Assembly (NCBI GenBank): GCA_029204225.1
Contig: CM055095.1
Span: 25,278,503 to 25,342,502 of the forward strand
DNA length: 64,000 nt
Direction of reading: 5' to 3'
Origin: Diphasiastrum complanatum
Lineage: Eukaryota; Streptophyta; Lycopodiopsida; Lycopodiales; Lycopodiaceae
In this document: piece by piece, positions 52,031-62,919 of the stretch
Layout: each line of letters opens with the position of its first letter
Position numbering within the stretch: position 1 is the first letter of the stretch
Position numbers and translations under genes: made by a program
The notes under the pieces: model-generated
Database searches by the model: none
The model's input: only the letters and a program-made list of their open reading frames with translations
What the model was told of the DNA's origin: nothing

Positions 52031-53935
52031 TATGATCACAACCACCAACTGTATGAAGAAACAAAATGTTTTTCTTACCAAAGCTCTGTTAGCTTTCAAA
52101 TCCCAGTCTAACGAAAAGACACGAACGCGAAATGTTCGCGACACAACAGGAGAAAGTCAGACGACACAAAAAAGAAGAAGCTCAAACGACTCGAAGCGAC
52201 ATGAAAATCTTTGCGACACTTTTGACCTTCATGCTCAAAGGATCAGGAAGATTAAAAAAGTACCATGAGTACAAATCCCTGATCTGAAATGATGACATCA
52301 GTAGAAGAGCATTAGGACGTGCCTTACAGATAACAAGACATGCGTGAGATGCAAACGCGAAGGACATACTGTCGATTTGTGTTGGCTAAATCCAAAAATT
52401 GAGTATATCCATTATCATAAGAAGGGTCATGCAGCCGTGGACTGCCACCAAAACCCAAGAAACAAACAAGCTCAAAGCAGACAAGAGAACGATAATAGTT
52501 CGTCCTATGTTGAAGGGCTAGAGAGCTCGAAGATGGGTGAAGAAAGACCGAATCACGAAAATTCGTATGCAGACATGTGTGCAGTATCACCACCCGACAC
52601 ACAGGAGGTAATTCTTGATTCAGAAGCTACCTCACACTTTGTTACATCAAGACGAATAAAATCTGACTTCCGAAGTGCAGATCCATCAAGATTTATCATT
52701 CTTGGAGACAGATCAAAGCATCAAGTGAATGGTATTGGTTCACTATGGCTCAACACAAATGGCAAAGACAGACGACTGGAAGATGTTTTGTTTGTGCCTA
52801 CACTGCAGTAGGACTTGCTATCAGTGGCAAGAATAGCTGATGCAGGGATGCGTGTAATGTTCTCAAATGAAACATGCAATGTTGTTGATGCAAGCACCAG
52901 TACACTGATTACACAAGGTAGAAGAAAAGACAAACTGTATCACCTGAGGGTATGCCTACCTGCAGATCAGTGCATCAAACCCATGATGATTCGTCAGATA
53001 TTCAATGGCACAGGAGACTATGCCATATGAATTCAATGGCACTGTATCAAGCAAGCCATCATGGAGCAATCATAGGGGTGAGCATCTCGAATGCAACCAG
53101 TTCGATGACATCACAGCGCAGCTTCTACATCAGAAGAGTTTGTGGATTCAGTGGAGAACCACAAACATTCAAGGAAGCAATTGAATGTCTAGAGAAGGAC
53201 AAACGGATCCAAGCCATGAATGAGGGGATGGAATCCATGAGGAAGAATGAGGTATGGACGTTGCAGCCATTACCAAATAAGCGAAAGACCGTACAATGCA
53301 AGTGGGTATACAAGCTGAAGTATGGGCCGAATGGAAATATTTCAAAGTATAAAGCCAGACTTGTAGCGAAGAGGTTTTCTCAAAGATATGGTATTGACTA
53401 TGCTAAGACCTTCTCTCCTGTCATAAAACATTCATCCCTACGTCTACTGTTTGCATATGCAGCTGCTTATGATCTTAGAATTCACATCGTGGATGAAAAG
53501 ACAACGTTTTTGTATGGTGAGCTAGACGAAGAAGTCTACATGGATCAACCTCCAGGCTACATTTCGAATTCACTTCCTACTTATGCATGCATAATGCATA
53601 GGAGTATCTAGGCTCTGAAGCAATCAGCGCGACAATGGTATAAGAAAAAGGATCAAGCCTTGAAATCTTTAGGACTCAAGCCACTAATAGTTGGTTCCAA
53701 TGTTTATGTAAGAATTACAGATGGGAAGATCATCATTGTAGCTGTATATGTGGATGACACTCTGATACTCTAAAAAAGTGAAAAACTTATTGCTGAAGTG
53801 AAGTACGACATCTCAAAACATTTTGAGATTGCAGACCTAGGAGAAGCCAGATGTTATCTTGGCTTATAAATTGACAGAGACTATGACGAAGGAAAATTGT
53901 TCCTTCATCAATCCAGATACATATCATTCTAGATC
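52031..53935 (+). pseudogene. Ty1/copia gag-pol with integrase deleted
   Basis: Knuckle CVRCKREGHTVDLCW at about 52340, then a degenerate one (YHKKGHAAVDC). The protease active site reads VILDSEATSHFVT, with Glu in place of the Gly of DSGA. GAG-pre-integrase: LYHLRVCLPADQC, then WHRRLCHMNSMALYQA in a shifted frame. The integrase core is absent: sequence jumps at about 53085 to RT, with CKWVYKLKYGPNGNISKYKA, RLVAKRFSQRYGIDYAKTFS and VAVYVDDTLIL. In-frame stops at 52809, 53609, 53771 and 53866; similarity ends near 53930 before RNase H. Confidence 0.85.
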
Positions 53936-54172
53936 TTGTCTGATCTCGAATGAATTATTGTCTGCTATTGCTTGTGTATCTCATTCACTTGTTTTATCTA
54001 TTCTGCACATTGGTTCAATCTTGTTGAATGCTAAATTAGTTTATAACATAGGTCAGCAGTGTCTGTCTACTTTCTAGAAGATTGTAGGAATGATATATCA
54101 GACAGTGACCAGCAATCATATCTTAAATCTATCAGAATGGATTTCGTTCGCGATTAATGTTTTTCGCTTCAG

Positions 54173-54184
54173 GGGTATCAGAGC
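54173..54184 (+). promoter_or_regulatory. Copia-type primer-binding site (initiator Met tRNA)
   Basis: GGGTATCAGAGC matches the plant initiator tRNA-Met primer site (TGGTATCAGAGC) except the first base. The preceding CA would be an LTR end, so a separate element may have begun here, but no gag follows. Confidence 0.5.
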
Positions 54185-54189
54185 TCGTT

Positions 54190-56796
54190 CAAGTTTCGCT
54201 TCACTTCGTTTCGTTTCGTTTCATTTTGTTTTGTTATAGAGCCTGATTGATTGTTGATATTACATTTTCTTCACTGTGCGATCTCCATCAGCTCTCCAAC
54301 CTAGAGCTGGCTCCCAAAGCTTCATGCTTTGCCCATTTGCGTTTGCAGCATCATGATTTCATCATGAATTGCCCTTGTAAGTCCTATCTCATCCAAAGAC
54401 CCAAGTCCAATTTGAAATAGCTGCCCCTTGATGATCATCCCATGTCATCCTACAGTACTATCCCTATCAGGTATTTCAATGTCATCCCCGATCTCGAAGA
54501 TCTAAGCATCTACCCTGTAGTGCCCACATGTATTCCCCCAAGCTAGCTCCAAGCTACTTCTATGAATGGATCAAACCATTGCTTGAGAATACACTGAGAT
54601 GTGAACTCCAAAGTCACCATCAAGTCCCTCACATAACTGTGCATGCCAATATCCCTTCAAGTGAACCTGTGAGATCTTCCATGGCCCAAACCAAATGATC
54701 TGCATCCCTTTATCACTGTAATTTGCTTATTTGATGCAATCATGATACAACAAATTGACTTGACTTACCCAGAATAGGCAGTTGAAGTATATCTCTCGAT
54801 GACAAACTTGATACATTGCTTCACATCTAATTTGACTTGATCAAAAATGACTTACCAACTACAAAACCGCAAAATCATCACACTCACCACTCGCCATGAG
54901 CATCCAAAGTGTGATTATTGACCCGTTCTTCATCCTCCATGTGTCCCACACACAACTCGTTCAATGCAAGTCCGCTATCTTGCCCAATGGCTTCCAACTG
55001 GCACCACCTCGCACTTTCATCACCTGTGATCGCCAAAATGTGTGTACCTCCAAGCTAGCCCATATTTTCCTCCGAACGAGAAATTTCCAAGCTACAGATG
55101 CGTGTGTAAATGCAACTATCACCTGACTCAACAATGCCACTGCCGATCATGCCTGTGAGAGCACTCCTCCAAAACGTCACTTGGCGGTGGTTGGTTCGAA
55201 TCCCAAGAGTTGAACATGATCACGACATCTTTTCAATCGTAACCAGCATACCATGCCTACCTCTCACTTGTTATTCCTTGCCCTCTCAAAATTGTCGCCA
55301 ATGATGAGTAGTCACGCCGCCAAACTGCACTTCTGTCGCCAATACTAGCTTTCTCCACACAATTCCGCTATTATTCGCCCCCATATCGCATTTACCGCTT
55401 CCAAACACCCTGTTACCCCATCATAAGTAAGCAATAATGATTTTGAAACAATAATGCCTCATTTTATTGCCCTGTAATAGGTTTCACCAGCCAAAAATTG
55501 CCCCAAATTTGGCCCTACGGTATCCAAATAGCGAATGTAGCCCATCACTAGGTCACTTGCATTTAGCTCGATAGAATGGTGATGAAAAGACCCCAAAACG
55601 TGTTTATCCCTGTTTGGTGCCCATTCAGTGGTTCATCTCCATCATCTGACGACCCTTAGCTCTCTCCATCTCCACCATCGATCTTCGTGGAGGCTAATCC
55701 GATGGCTGAAATTCCATTTGCGTGCCCACAGCTTCTCCTGCAACCTTTAGGCACTTCGGGTCACTAAGCTCCTACCCTCGTTGGTCGCGCGCACTGCCCT
55801 GCAAGCTAAACATGATCATGTTTCTCCTCCATAGCTATGGCTTATGAGGATTTTTAGTTGTCCCAAAGAACTATTCCACTGCTTTCTCCGGCGCACGGTC
55901 GCCCACAACCATTTTCCAGCTCTCTCTCCTCATTAGGGCACCCTTTTGTACTGCTTCATAGATCCGAAAACAATAGCCTATGGTGAAAGATCCAGCCTTT
56001 TGTGCTGTAATATCCTAACTTCAAAACTGAGAAAGACTTTTTGGGCTTTTGTCAATCTCTTCCTGAAATTTGTCTTGCAGCTACCTGCCTCACAGAGGTC
56101 GCCCTACCTCTGCCCTTTCAAAGCAATTTATGGCTCTGAAATTGGTGCAATATTGACTCCAAATAAGCTGATTTTCTCACCAAACCGTCAATACCCCACG
56201 AAACTAAAAATTTCCACCGATTTCCACCCAATTACACATTGTAAATTGTCCTAGCTGTGTAACATTGTTCTTTATAGCTCCCTTGCAAATCCAATTGCTT
56301 CAACCGGCTACCTACACAGTCAATTACTTAGCCACATCGAGGATTTCTCCAAAATCACCAAAACTGCAAGTTTCTTGCGAATTCTCCCCAAAATTCACCT
56401 ACGATGATCGTTCTAATCTTCTCCGAAGCTCCGATCAAAGGAACTTTGTTGTCTCATGTCATCCGGACTGCCGATATCCCCCGTATGGAGTCCTCTCTCC
56501 TGAGACGCTTTGAGTGCTATTGACTTAGAATTTGCTTTGCACAGAAACATAGATCATGCTACACAGTAACACAGACATAAAATCACTCTCCTCAGCAAGC
56601 TCACATAGCAACTGTATTTCTCAAAATGAAATTACACTGTACATATAGTTGTTCACTCAAGCAACCCATGCATGACCCAGGTTGCCGTTGGCGGGACACG
56701 TTTCCCATCGACTTGCCTCGTGGCGAGGCCAACTGATCCTTATCCACTGATAGGACCCATAGTACAGTAACACAATGATTCTAACTTTAATTCTAA
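54190..56796. other. Pyrimidine-rich noncoding stretch beside minus-strand copia
   Basis: No domain recognised in any frame. The right-hand part (about 55900-56796) directly follows the copia polypurine tract and should contain its 3' LTR, but no matching 5' LTR is visible right of 60575, so limits cannot be set. Confidence 0.4.
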
Positions 56797-56851
56797 CTCT
56801 CTCCCTTAAAGTAAAGTCACTTTTTATACAGTCATATACATAGCTTTAAAG

Positions 56852-58318
56852 TCAACAAACTTTAAGTATAGAAAGTTTTGATCTAAACTTATCAAACTTT
56901 TTTCCAGTAAGTGGCTTAGTGAAAATATCAGCTAGTTGTTCTTCTGTGCTACAATGAACAACATGAATTTCACGACTCAGCAGCCTCTCACGTATGAAGT
57001 GATATTGAATCTCAATGTGTTTAGTTTTCGCATGGAACATTGGATTCTTTACTAGCTGAATGCCACTCTGACTGTCGCTATGTAAAGTTGTGGGATTTTT
57101 CTGCTTCATGCCAACTTCTTCCAAGATTTGTCTCAACCATATAGCTTCATGTGCTGAACTACGCATTGCCTTATACTCTGCTTCTGTGGTGGATAGAGCA
57201 ATTGTACTTTGCTTCTTACTAGACCAGGAAAAGCAACTGCCACAAAGCTGGAATATATATCCTGTGGTGGATCTACGATCATCATAGTCACCTCCCCAGT
57301 CCGCATCCACATAGCCACACAACTCAGGTAAACCATCATGCTTCCTGTAAATCAAGCCATACTCTGAAGTGCCTTTCACATAACGCAAAATGCGTTTAGC
57401 TGCTTTCCAATGCGTTTCCGTAGGTGTTGCCATAAACTGACTTACAATGCCAACAGCATAGCATATATCTGGTCTAGTTGTGGTAAGGTAAATCAAGCTC
57501 CCTACTAACTGTCTATATAGCGTAGCATCAAATGACTGTGATTCATCAAGCTTAGAAAGCTTTTTACCTGGTTCAATAGGAGTGTTTACTGGTTTGCAAT
57601 CCTGCAACCTAAACCTGTGCAGCAACTCTTTGACATACTTCACCTGTGTTAAACCCACTTCATGTCCTTTTTGCCACACTTCTACTCCAAGGCAGTAATG
57701 CATCAGGCTGAGATCCATCATCTCAAATTGTTCCACGAGGTCTTTCTTGATCATGTCTATTATCTCTTGATTATTTCCCGTAATAATCAAGTCATCAACA
57801 TAAAGAGCAATCAAAGCAACCATACCATCAAAGTATAAGACATATGAATTTGGATCAGAATGTGTTCTCACCATCCCCTTTGAACAAAAGTAGGCATCAA
57901 TCCTGTTATACCACGCACGTGGTGCTTGTTTAAGACCATAAAGCGCTTTCTTCAAGCGACATACTTTATTTTCTTGTCCTTTCGTTACAAAGCCTTCAGG
58001 TTGATCCATGAACACTTCTTCTTCTAACTCACCATTCACATCCATCTGATGCAAAGGCCAACCAAAATGTAAAGCTAAAGCAATAAGTAGACGTAGAGTA
58101 TTCCACTTACAAACCGGCGCAAAGGTCTCCTCATAGTCAATGCCTTTATTTTGTGCGTACCCTTTAATTACCAATCTTGCTTTGTGCTTTGCTATGCTTC
58201 CATCTGCATGGTATTTAGTTCTGTATACCCATTTGCAACCAATGGGTTTCTTGCCAACTGGTGGTTCTACTAAGTCCCATGTGCTATGCTTAGCAATTGA
58301 CTCCATCTCCTCTCCCAT
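56852..58318 (-). pseudogene. Copia RT and RNase H
   Basis: Open frame of 488 codons: CKWVYRTKYHADGSIAKHKA, RLVIKGYAQNKGIDYEETFA, then MDVNGELEEEVFMDQPEGF, ALYGLKQAPRAWY and the catalytic box LIALYVDDLIITG. RNase H shows GYVDADWGGDYDDRRSTTGY, LSTTEAEYKAM and HSDSQSGIQLVKNPMFHAKT, ending ADIFTKPL and a stop. Compared with the copia consensus, about five residues are missing between MDV and NGELEEEV (normally a K-x-AFL stretch), next to a catalytic-palm strand, so activity is doubtful despite the open frame. Confidence 0.93.
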
Positions 58319-58459
58319 GGCCTTGATCCAAATATCATCATCCTTTGCTTCACTATAAGTCGAAGGTTCTTTGCTTTGAATAATGCTAGATAAGAGAGCA
58401 TAATTTGCTTCATACCTTTCAGGTAGTATCTTCTCTCTTGTTGATCTTCGTGGCTCTCC

Positions 58460-59409
58460 CTAGTTAGATGATCCTGTAAAGTCATCTATGTCGCGGCTCT
58501 CCATCAATCTCTCAAACCACTTAGGGAGCTTTCTGTCAGGTGATCGGCTTCCTGGTAAAAATGTATCCCACGGTACATCCTTCTCCTTGCGTTTGTCACC
58601 TGCAATTTCAATCCTTCTTGCACCAAAAGGTTTGTCCCTACCTCTCCAACCTGTTTCTTGAGGTTGAGTAGTAGTATCTTGAGATGTATCCTCATGTTCA
58701 TCACTCGGAAGGTCAATGAATGGATCATCAGCAGGTGGTATCCTCACTATACCATTTTTCCTATTGGATGTGTCTATCTTCTCAGCATCTTCATCTTCAT
58801 ACATCCTACACCATTGAGAGCAGAAGTATGAGCTTGCGTAAATTGTCTTTTAATCCCACATTGATCACAAATATCATTGAAGTCATTAGACTTATACTCA
58901 CCTCCACTATCTGATCTTAGGACTTTGATCTTCTTACCTGTCTGATTTTCGATCAAGTTTTTGAAGTTCTTGAAGTTATCAAAAGCATTTGATTTCTTCT
59001 TCAAGAAGTAGATCCACGTCTTACATGAAATATCATCAACAAAGGTCATGAAATAGAATGTTTTTCCTAAGGACATGGTCCTCATGGGCCCGCATAAATC
59101 TGTGTGGATTAAATCCAGGATGTTCTTTGCTCTTGCAACACCCCCTTTATTGAACTTCTCTCGATGCTGCTTTCCATTTACACAAGATTCGCACATCGAT
59201 TTCAAGTGATCCTCTATAGTAGGCAGTCCTGTTACCATCTCCAATTTTCTCATCAAACTGAGGCTTCCCAAGTTCAAGTGCAAAGGAACGGATGATGCAA
59301 GTCCATGTTGCCCCTTGATTGTAGCATTCAACCTGTACAATTTGTATTGGGCTCTCTTACTCCATTCGCAATAACTTTGAACTTTTGGTTCGCATCCTTC
59401 ACAAAGCAA
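58460..59409 (-). pseudogene. Copia integrase core and linker, C-terminus deleted
   Basis: The integrase core reads IHTDLCGPMRTMSLGKTFYF and WIYFLKKKSNAFDNFKNFKN, then LRSDSGGEYKSNDFNDICDQ and TQAHTSALNGV. The sequence then jumps directly to an acidic linker (PADDPFIDLPSDEHEDTSQD), skipping the ERKNR helix with the last catalytic Glu and the integrase C-terminal domain. Confidence 0.87.
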
Positions 59410-60575
59410 CGATCATGGGCAAATTCTACTTTCAACTTTTGATCAGTAATGACTCCAATAGAAAGTAGACTTTTCTTTAAACCTGGTATGTAAAGTACCT
59501 CCCTGATCATCCTACTTTTGCCATCAGGCAGTTGGATTGAAATTGTGCCTATCCCCTTGATCATGCACACCTCACCATTTGCTTGTGAAACAGATGTTCC
59601 ATTATTCAACACCTTCAAACTATTGAACCAATTCTTGTTACCTGTCATGTGTCTTGTGGCTCCTAAGTTAATATACCATGCTTGATCATCTTGATTAGAT
59701 GACAATGCAGATATGAAGATGCTAGAGTCTTCAATCTCACCTTCATCGACAAGGTTACTTGCTTGTTTTGGTTTCCCCTTGCTTTGTTCCGCCAGGAATT
59801 TGCGACATTCACTCTTCCAATGGCCCTTTTTACCACAATGGAAGCACTTGTCTTTCTTCTTAGTTTTGCTGGAAGATCCCTCATCCTCCTGAGACTTGGC
59901 AAATTGCTGTTTAGACTTCTTCTTGCCCTTGCCCTTGCCTTGTTTTTGGCATGTCGCAAGTGCCTGATCATCAGTATTTTGACGTCTAGCTTTCACCATT
60001 TCTCGTCGTTGCTCTTCCTGCATCAAGATTCCTGTGAGCTCGTCAAAGGTTGGCAATCTTTCTCTTGATGCTATTCCGCTCACAAACATCTGATAGGATT
60101 CTACAATGCCGCATAATGCATTATGCACCAGATCCACATCACGTATGCGCTCTCCAATAGAATGCAGTTCATCTCTCATTGTCTTGATTCTGGTCATGTA
60201 CGTCTGAATGTGCTCTCCTTGCTCCATGTGGGCACTATTCAACTTTGACTTCAGAAACATGATTCTTGACGGATTTGACGTCTCGAACTGCTCCTTTAGC
60301 ACATCCCATGCCTGTCTGGGTGTAATAGCATCACAAATGTGGGTAATGATGTGATCCTTCACTGACAAGTTAATGAAGGTCAAAGCTTTCCTCATCTTTT
60401 TGTCGAACACTTTGATGTCTGCTTCATTTGGCGGCCTTCTCTCATCACCTGTGACGACTTCCAACACATCTTTCTCCATCAGTATGTTTTTCATTTTGAA
60501 TTTCCACACTGCATAGTTGGAAATCCCGTCCAACTTGCTACTTTCACTCAAAATGGACTCTCCCATGTTTGCCAT
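59328..60575 (-). pseudogene. Copia gag and protease
   Basis: Open frame of 415 codons from ATG 60575 with the gag domain (AVWKFKMKNILMEKDVLEVV, then AWDVLKEQFETSNPSRIMFL), a Lys-rich segment and the CCHC knuckle CFHCGKKGHWKSEC. The protease region is AWYINLGATRHMTGN, where the usual D-S-G-A active site has become N-L-G-A, so the catalytic Asp is lost. It ends in the GAG-pre-integrase region. Confidence 0.92.
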
Positions 60576-60779
60576 CGCAAAACTGCTTAAAACTTCTGCC
60601 TTAGGCTAAGAACAGTATGTCGAGGCCAACAGTGATGTCAGAAGTTGAAAATAATGACCTGCACTATGTCATCATCAGAAAAAACAAGAAATTAATTCGA
60701 TGCATCAAAGTACTAAGAATAGATTTTTATATTTTATACTATGTACCATCAGTCCATTGATTTTGCTTTTCTGTCTAAT

Positions 60780-61005
60780 TCAAATTTGGAGATGGCACTC
60801 ATATTTTTATTCCAGTGAGAAGATGGCTCTCATATTTTCATTCCAATGTAAAGATTGCGTTCATATTTGGAGATGGCACTCATATTTTCATTTCACTGGA
60901 GGGAATGCATATTCATACATTTTGCTATTTTCCCTTATTCGAATTTGGGGATGACACTCATATTTTAGATCCAATGGAGGGAATGTATATTCGAATTTAG
61001 ACAAG
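60780..61005. repeat. Degenerate tandem repeat beside copia
   Basis: Four versions of ATTTGGAGATGGCACTCATA followed by TTTT occur at about 60785, 60815, 60867 and 60943, and GGAGGGAATGCATATTC / GGAGGGAATGTATATTC occurs twice. Confidence 0.8.
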
Positions 61006-61322
61006 TTAGACTGTGAATAGTTTAGAGTTCTTAACTGTGACTGTAGACACTATGGTTAGATCATTGGAAGTTGGAGAGGCCTCGGGAGTGGTGGAAGAAA
61101 GCAAATAAACAATATTGTTTTTTTTTATTTTGATTTTTTTCTTTATCCTACATGGCATTCCTTAAAGGGAATTAGCCTATTAAAGGGCCAATTTCGAGTT
61201 CATTTCTCACTAGTGCTAACGAAGCTCTTGCAAATTTTTCCCACGACCAAACTTCCAAACAACCTTCTTATACACTCTCCAGCCTTCTGCTCTTCATTAT
61301 TGCTTATTTTCTTATTATCATC

Positions 61323-61626
61323 ATGTCATCTACTAAATCAAATACCTCTGTTTCACCACGTTCTATAGTCTTGCGTGATGTTCCAACCTCAACAGATGTC
61401 ATGCCACTCCCTAGCACTAGAAAGGTGGCTGAATGGCTGAATCTCACCGAGCCCTTGCTCAAGGTGATGGGTATTCACGTCATAGCCTTTCAAATAAAAT
61501 AAGTATGGAGTTTATTAGCATGACTTTCAATACTTGGAATAAAGCCAAGGCTAAGTTTTATATCACCTTTCAAGGGATAGTGCACAAGATGCGGGTCTCG
61601 GAGGACACCCTTGATGCCATAGGAAT
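61323..61626 (+). pseudogene. Unrecognised ORF (copy B), cut by an LTR
   Basis: Matches copy A (48679-49968). It begins MSSTKSNTSVSPRSIVLRDV, then after a frame change near 61425 reads ISMEFISMTFNTWNKAKAKF, YITFQGIVHKMRVSEDTLDA and IGIV, where similarity stops exactly at the start of the gypsy LTR (61627). Upstream DNA from about 61180 is also shared with copy A. It has no gypsy integrase next to it here. Confidence 0.7.
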
Positions 61627-62919
61627 TGTATCTAGGCCTCATCCATCCCATTTCCATTCCATAACTAGGCGCATTTTGTCATGGAGCCTGTAGCGCAGGC
61701 ATCCCAAAGGGAGCCGGGAACCACGACTTAGCTTCCCAGCCCTCAACTCTTGCCATCCAAACCCATTTGACATACAAGCAGCCAACTCGCCAACAACGAT
61801 CAGACTTAACCAACTTGAAGTTCTGAAAACCAACATTGAGATTCAACCTGGCGCCATGCCAGATCGGGGGTCCCGATGTGGGTGACTACCCTCCAAGCAA
61901 GCCGCCCGACATACATCAAACTTAACCAACTCGAAGCTTCGTCACAAACGAGTAACATCCATTCCAAGCAAGCGGTCTGACTTACATCAGACTTAACCAA
62001 CTGAAAGCTTCATCACGAGCACTGGAAGCCAACCTGGCGCCACGCCAGACTGGACAGCCATAAACAGGTAACGTCCACCCAAGCAAGCCATCCAACTCAG
62101 CCGACAGGTTAGAGCCCGTTCCCCAAGAGCTTAACCCATTCACGTTCATGCAAGGAACACTCAGAACCACAAGCCGCGACAGATATGGAAACAACCAGTT
62201 GCTGGACCAAATGGTCCCGACAACATACCGCTGGCGCCACGGACCGAATGGTCCCGACGACATACCGCTGGCGTCCCGGGATACGACCCTCAGCTATGTG
62301 CCAACTTAAAAATTTGGAAGCGGCCTTACAACTGGCGCTTTTACCGAACACTGAAACCCAGAAGGTAATCAGAGTTAGTTTGAGGAAAATCCCACTTTAT
62401 TGATAAATCTGAGAAGGTTACATTTCAAGTGTGTGACCGACCCTAGTCTCCGGGCGCTAGCATGCCAAGGCGAGAGCCATGACAACATTCCAGCAAGGGA
62501 GGCTGAGACTTGGTTGGAGCTCGCCCTGAGTCGCAACCCGCACTCCCCTATAGTATTGGTGTGATTCGGCACCCCCCCTCATACCAAGCACTCTACCCAA
62601 GCTGGTAAAGCACGTTTTTCTCTCTCTAGGATTTTCTCTTTCTAAAAAGTCATTTTCTCTCTCTAGATTTTATTGATCCCCAGGCTTCCTTTAATCATGC
62701 CTAGATCGTGTGAGGTGATTGCACATCGATCTGAGCTCTCTGGACTCCGCTAGAACCGATCAAAGATTTTCAGCCATAGGAACTTGGCGCCGGTTGGATT
62801 CTGGTCACAGTGGCGCCGGGAGCGACGCCGGCAGTAGCAGCAGGGGCGCTGCTGGCACCGGGGACATAGCTGGCACCGATGGCGTCGGAAGTAAAGCTTG
62901 TAAAGGTAGCTTTACAACA
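61627..62919 (-). mobile_element. Gypsy LTR (1,293 bp), same family as 10107-10996
   Basis: Minus-strand LTR starting TGTTGTAAAGC at 62919, next to a polypurine tract (62920-62933, AAAGGTGGGGTGGA), and ending AGATACA at 61627. It shares the AATAAA at 62396-62401 and the CTATAGTATTGGTGTGATTC block (62550-62569) with the first LTR. It is about 400 bp longer because of internal repeats at 61800-62300. It is inserted in the unknown ORF copy B. Confidence 0.85.
61800..62285. repeat. Internal LTR repeats
   Basis: ACTTAACCAACT followed by GAAG variants recurs at about 61804, 61919 and 61990, with GGCGCCATGCCAGA / GGCGCCACGCCAGA beside two of them. A 37-bp tandem pair lies at 62205-62275 (ATGGTCCCGAC, then CATACCGCTGGCG, twice). 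Confidence 0.85.

Larger units (their letters stand above)
56797..60575 (-). mobile_element. Ty1/copia element, most complete in window
   Basis: Minus-strand order: gag with CCHC knuckle, protease, integrase core, linker, RT, RNase H, then a polypurine tract TTTAAGGGAGAGAG at about 56797-56810. Frame breaks near 59400 and 58480; part of the integrase C-terminus is deleted at 58800. It has no recognisable 5' LTR. Confidence 0.85.

Noticed and set aside
54896-56513. Small plus-strand frames (76-102 codons)
   Set aside because: No domain, no splice context; they fall in the probable LTR or flank of the minus-strand copia.
60600-61180. 5' LTR for the minus-strand copia
   Set aside because: I compared it with sequence left of 56810 and saw no matching long repeat or primer-binding site, so I do not call one.
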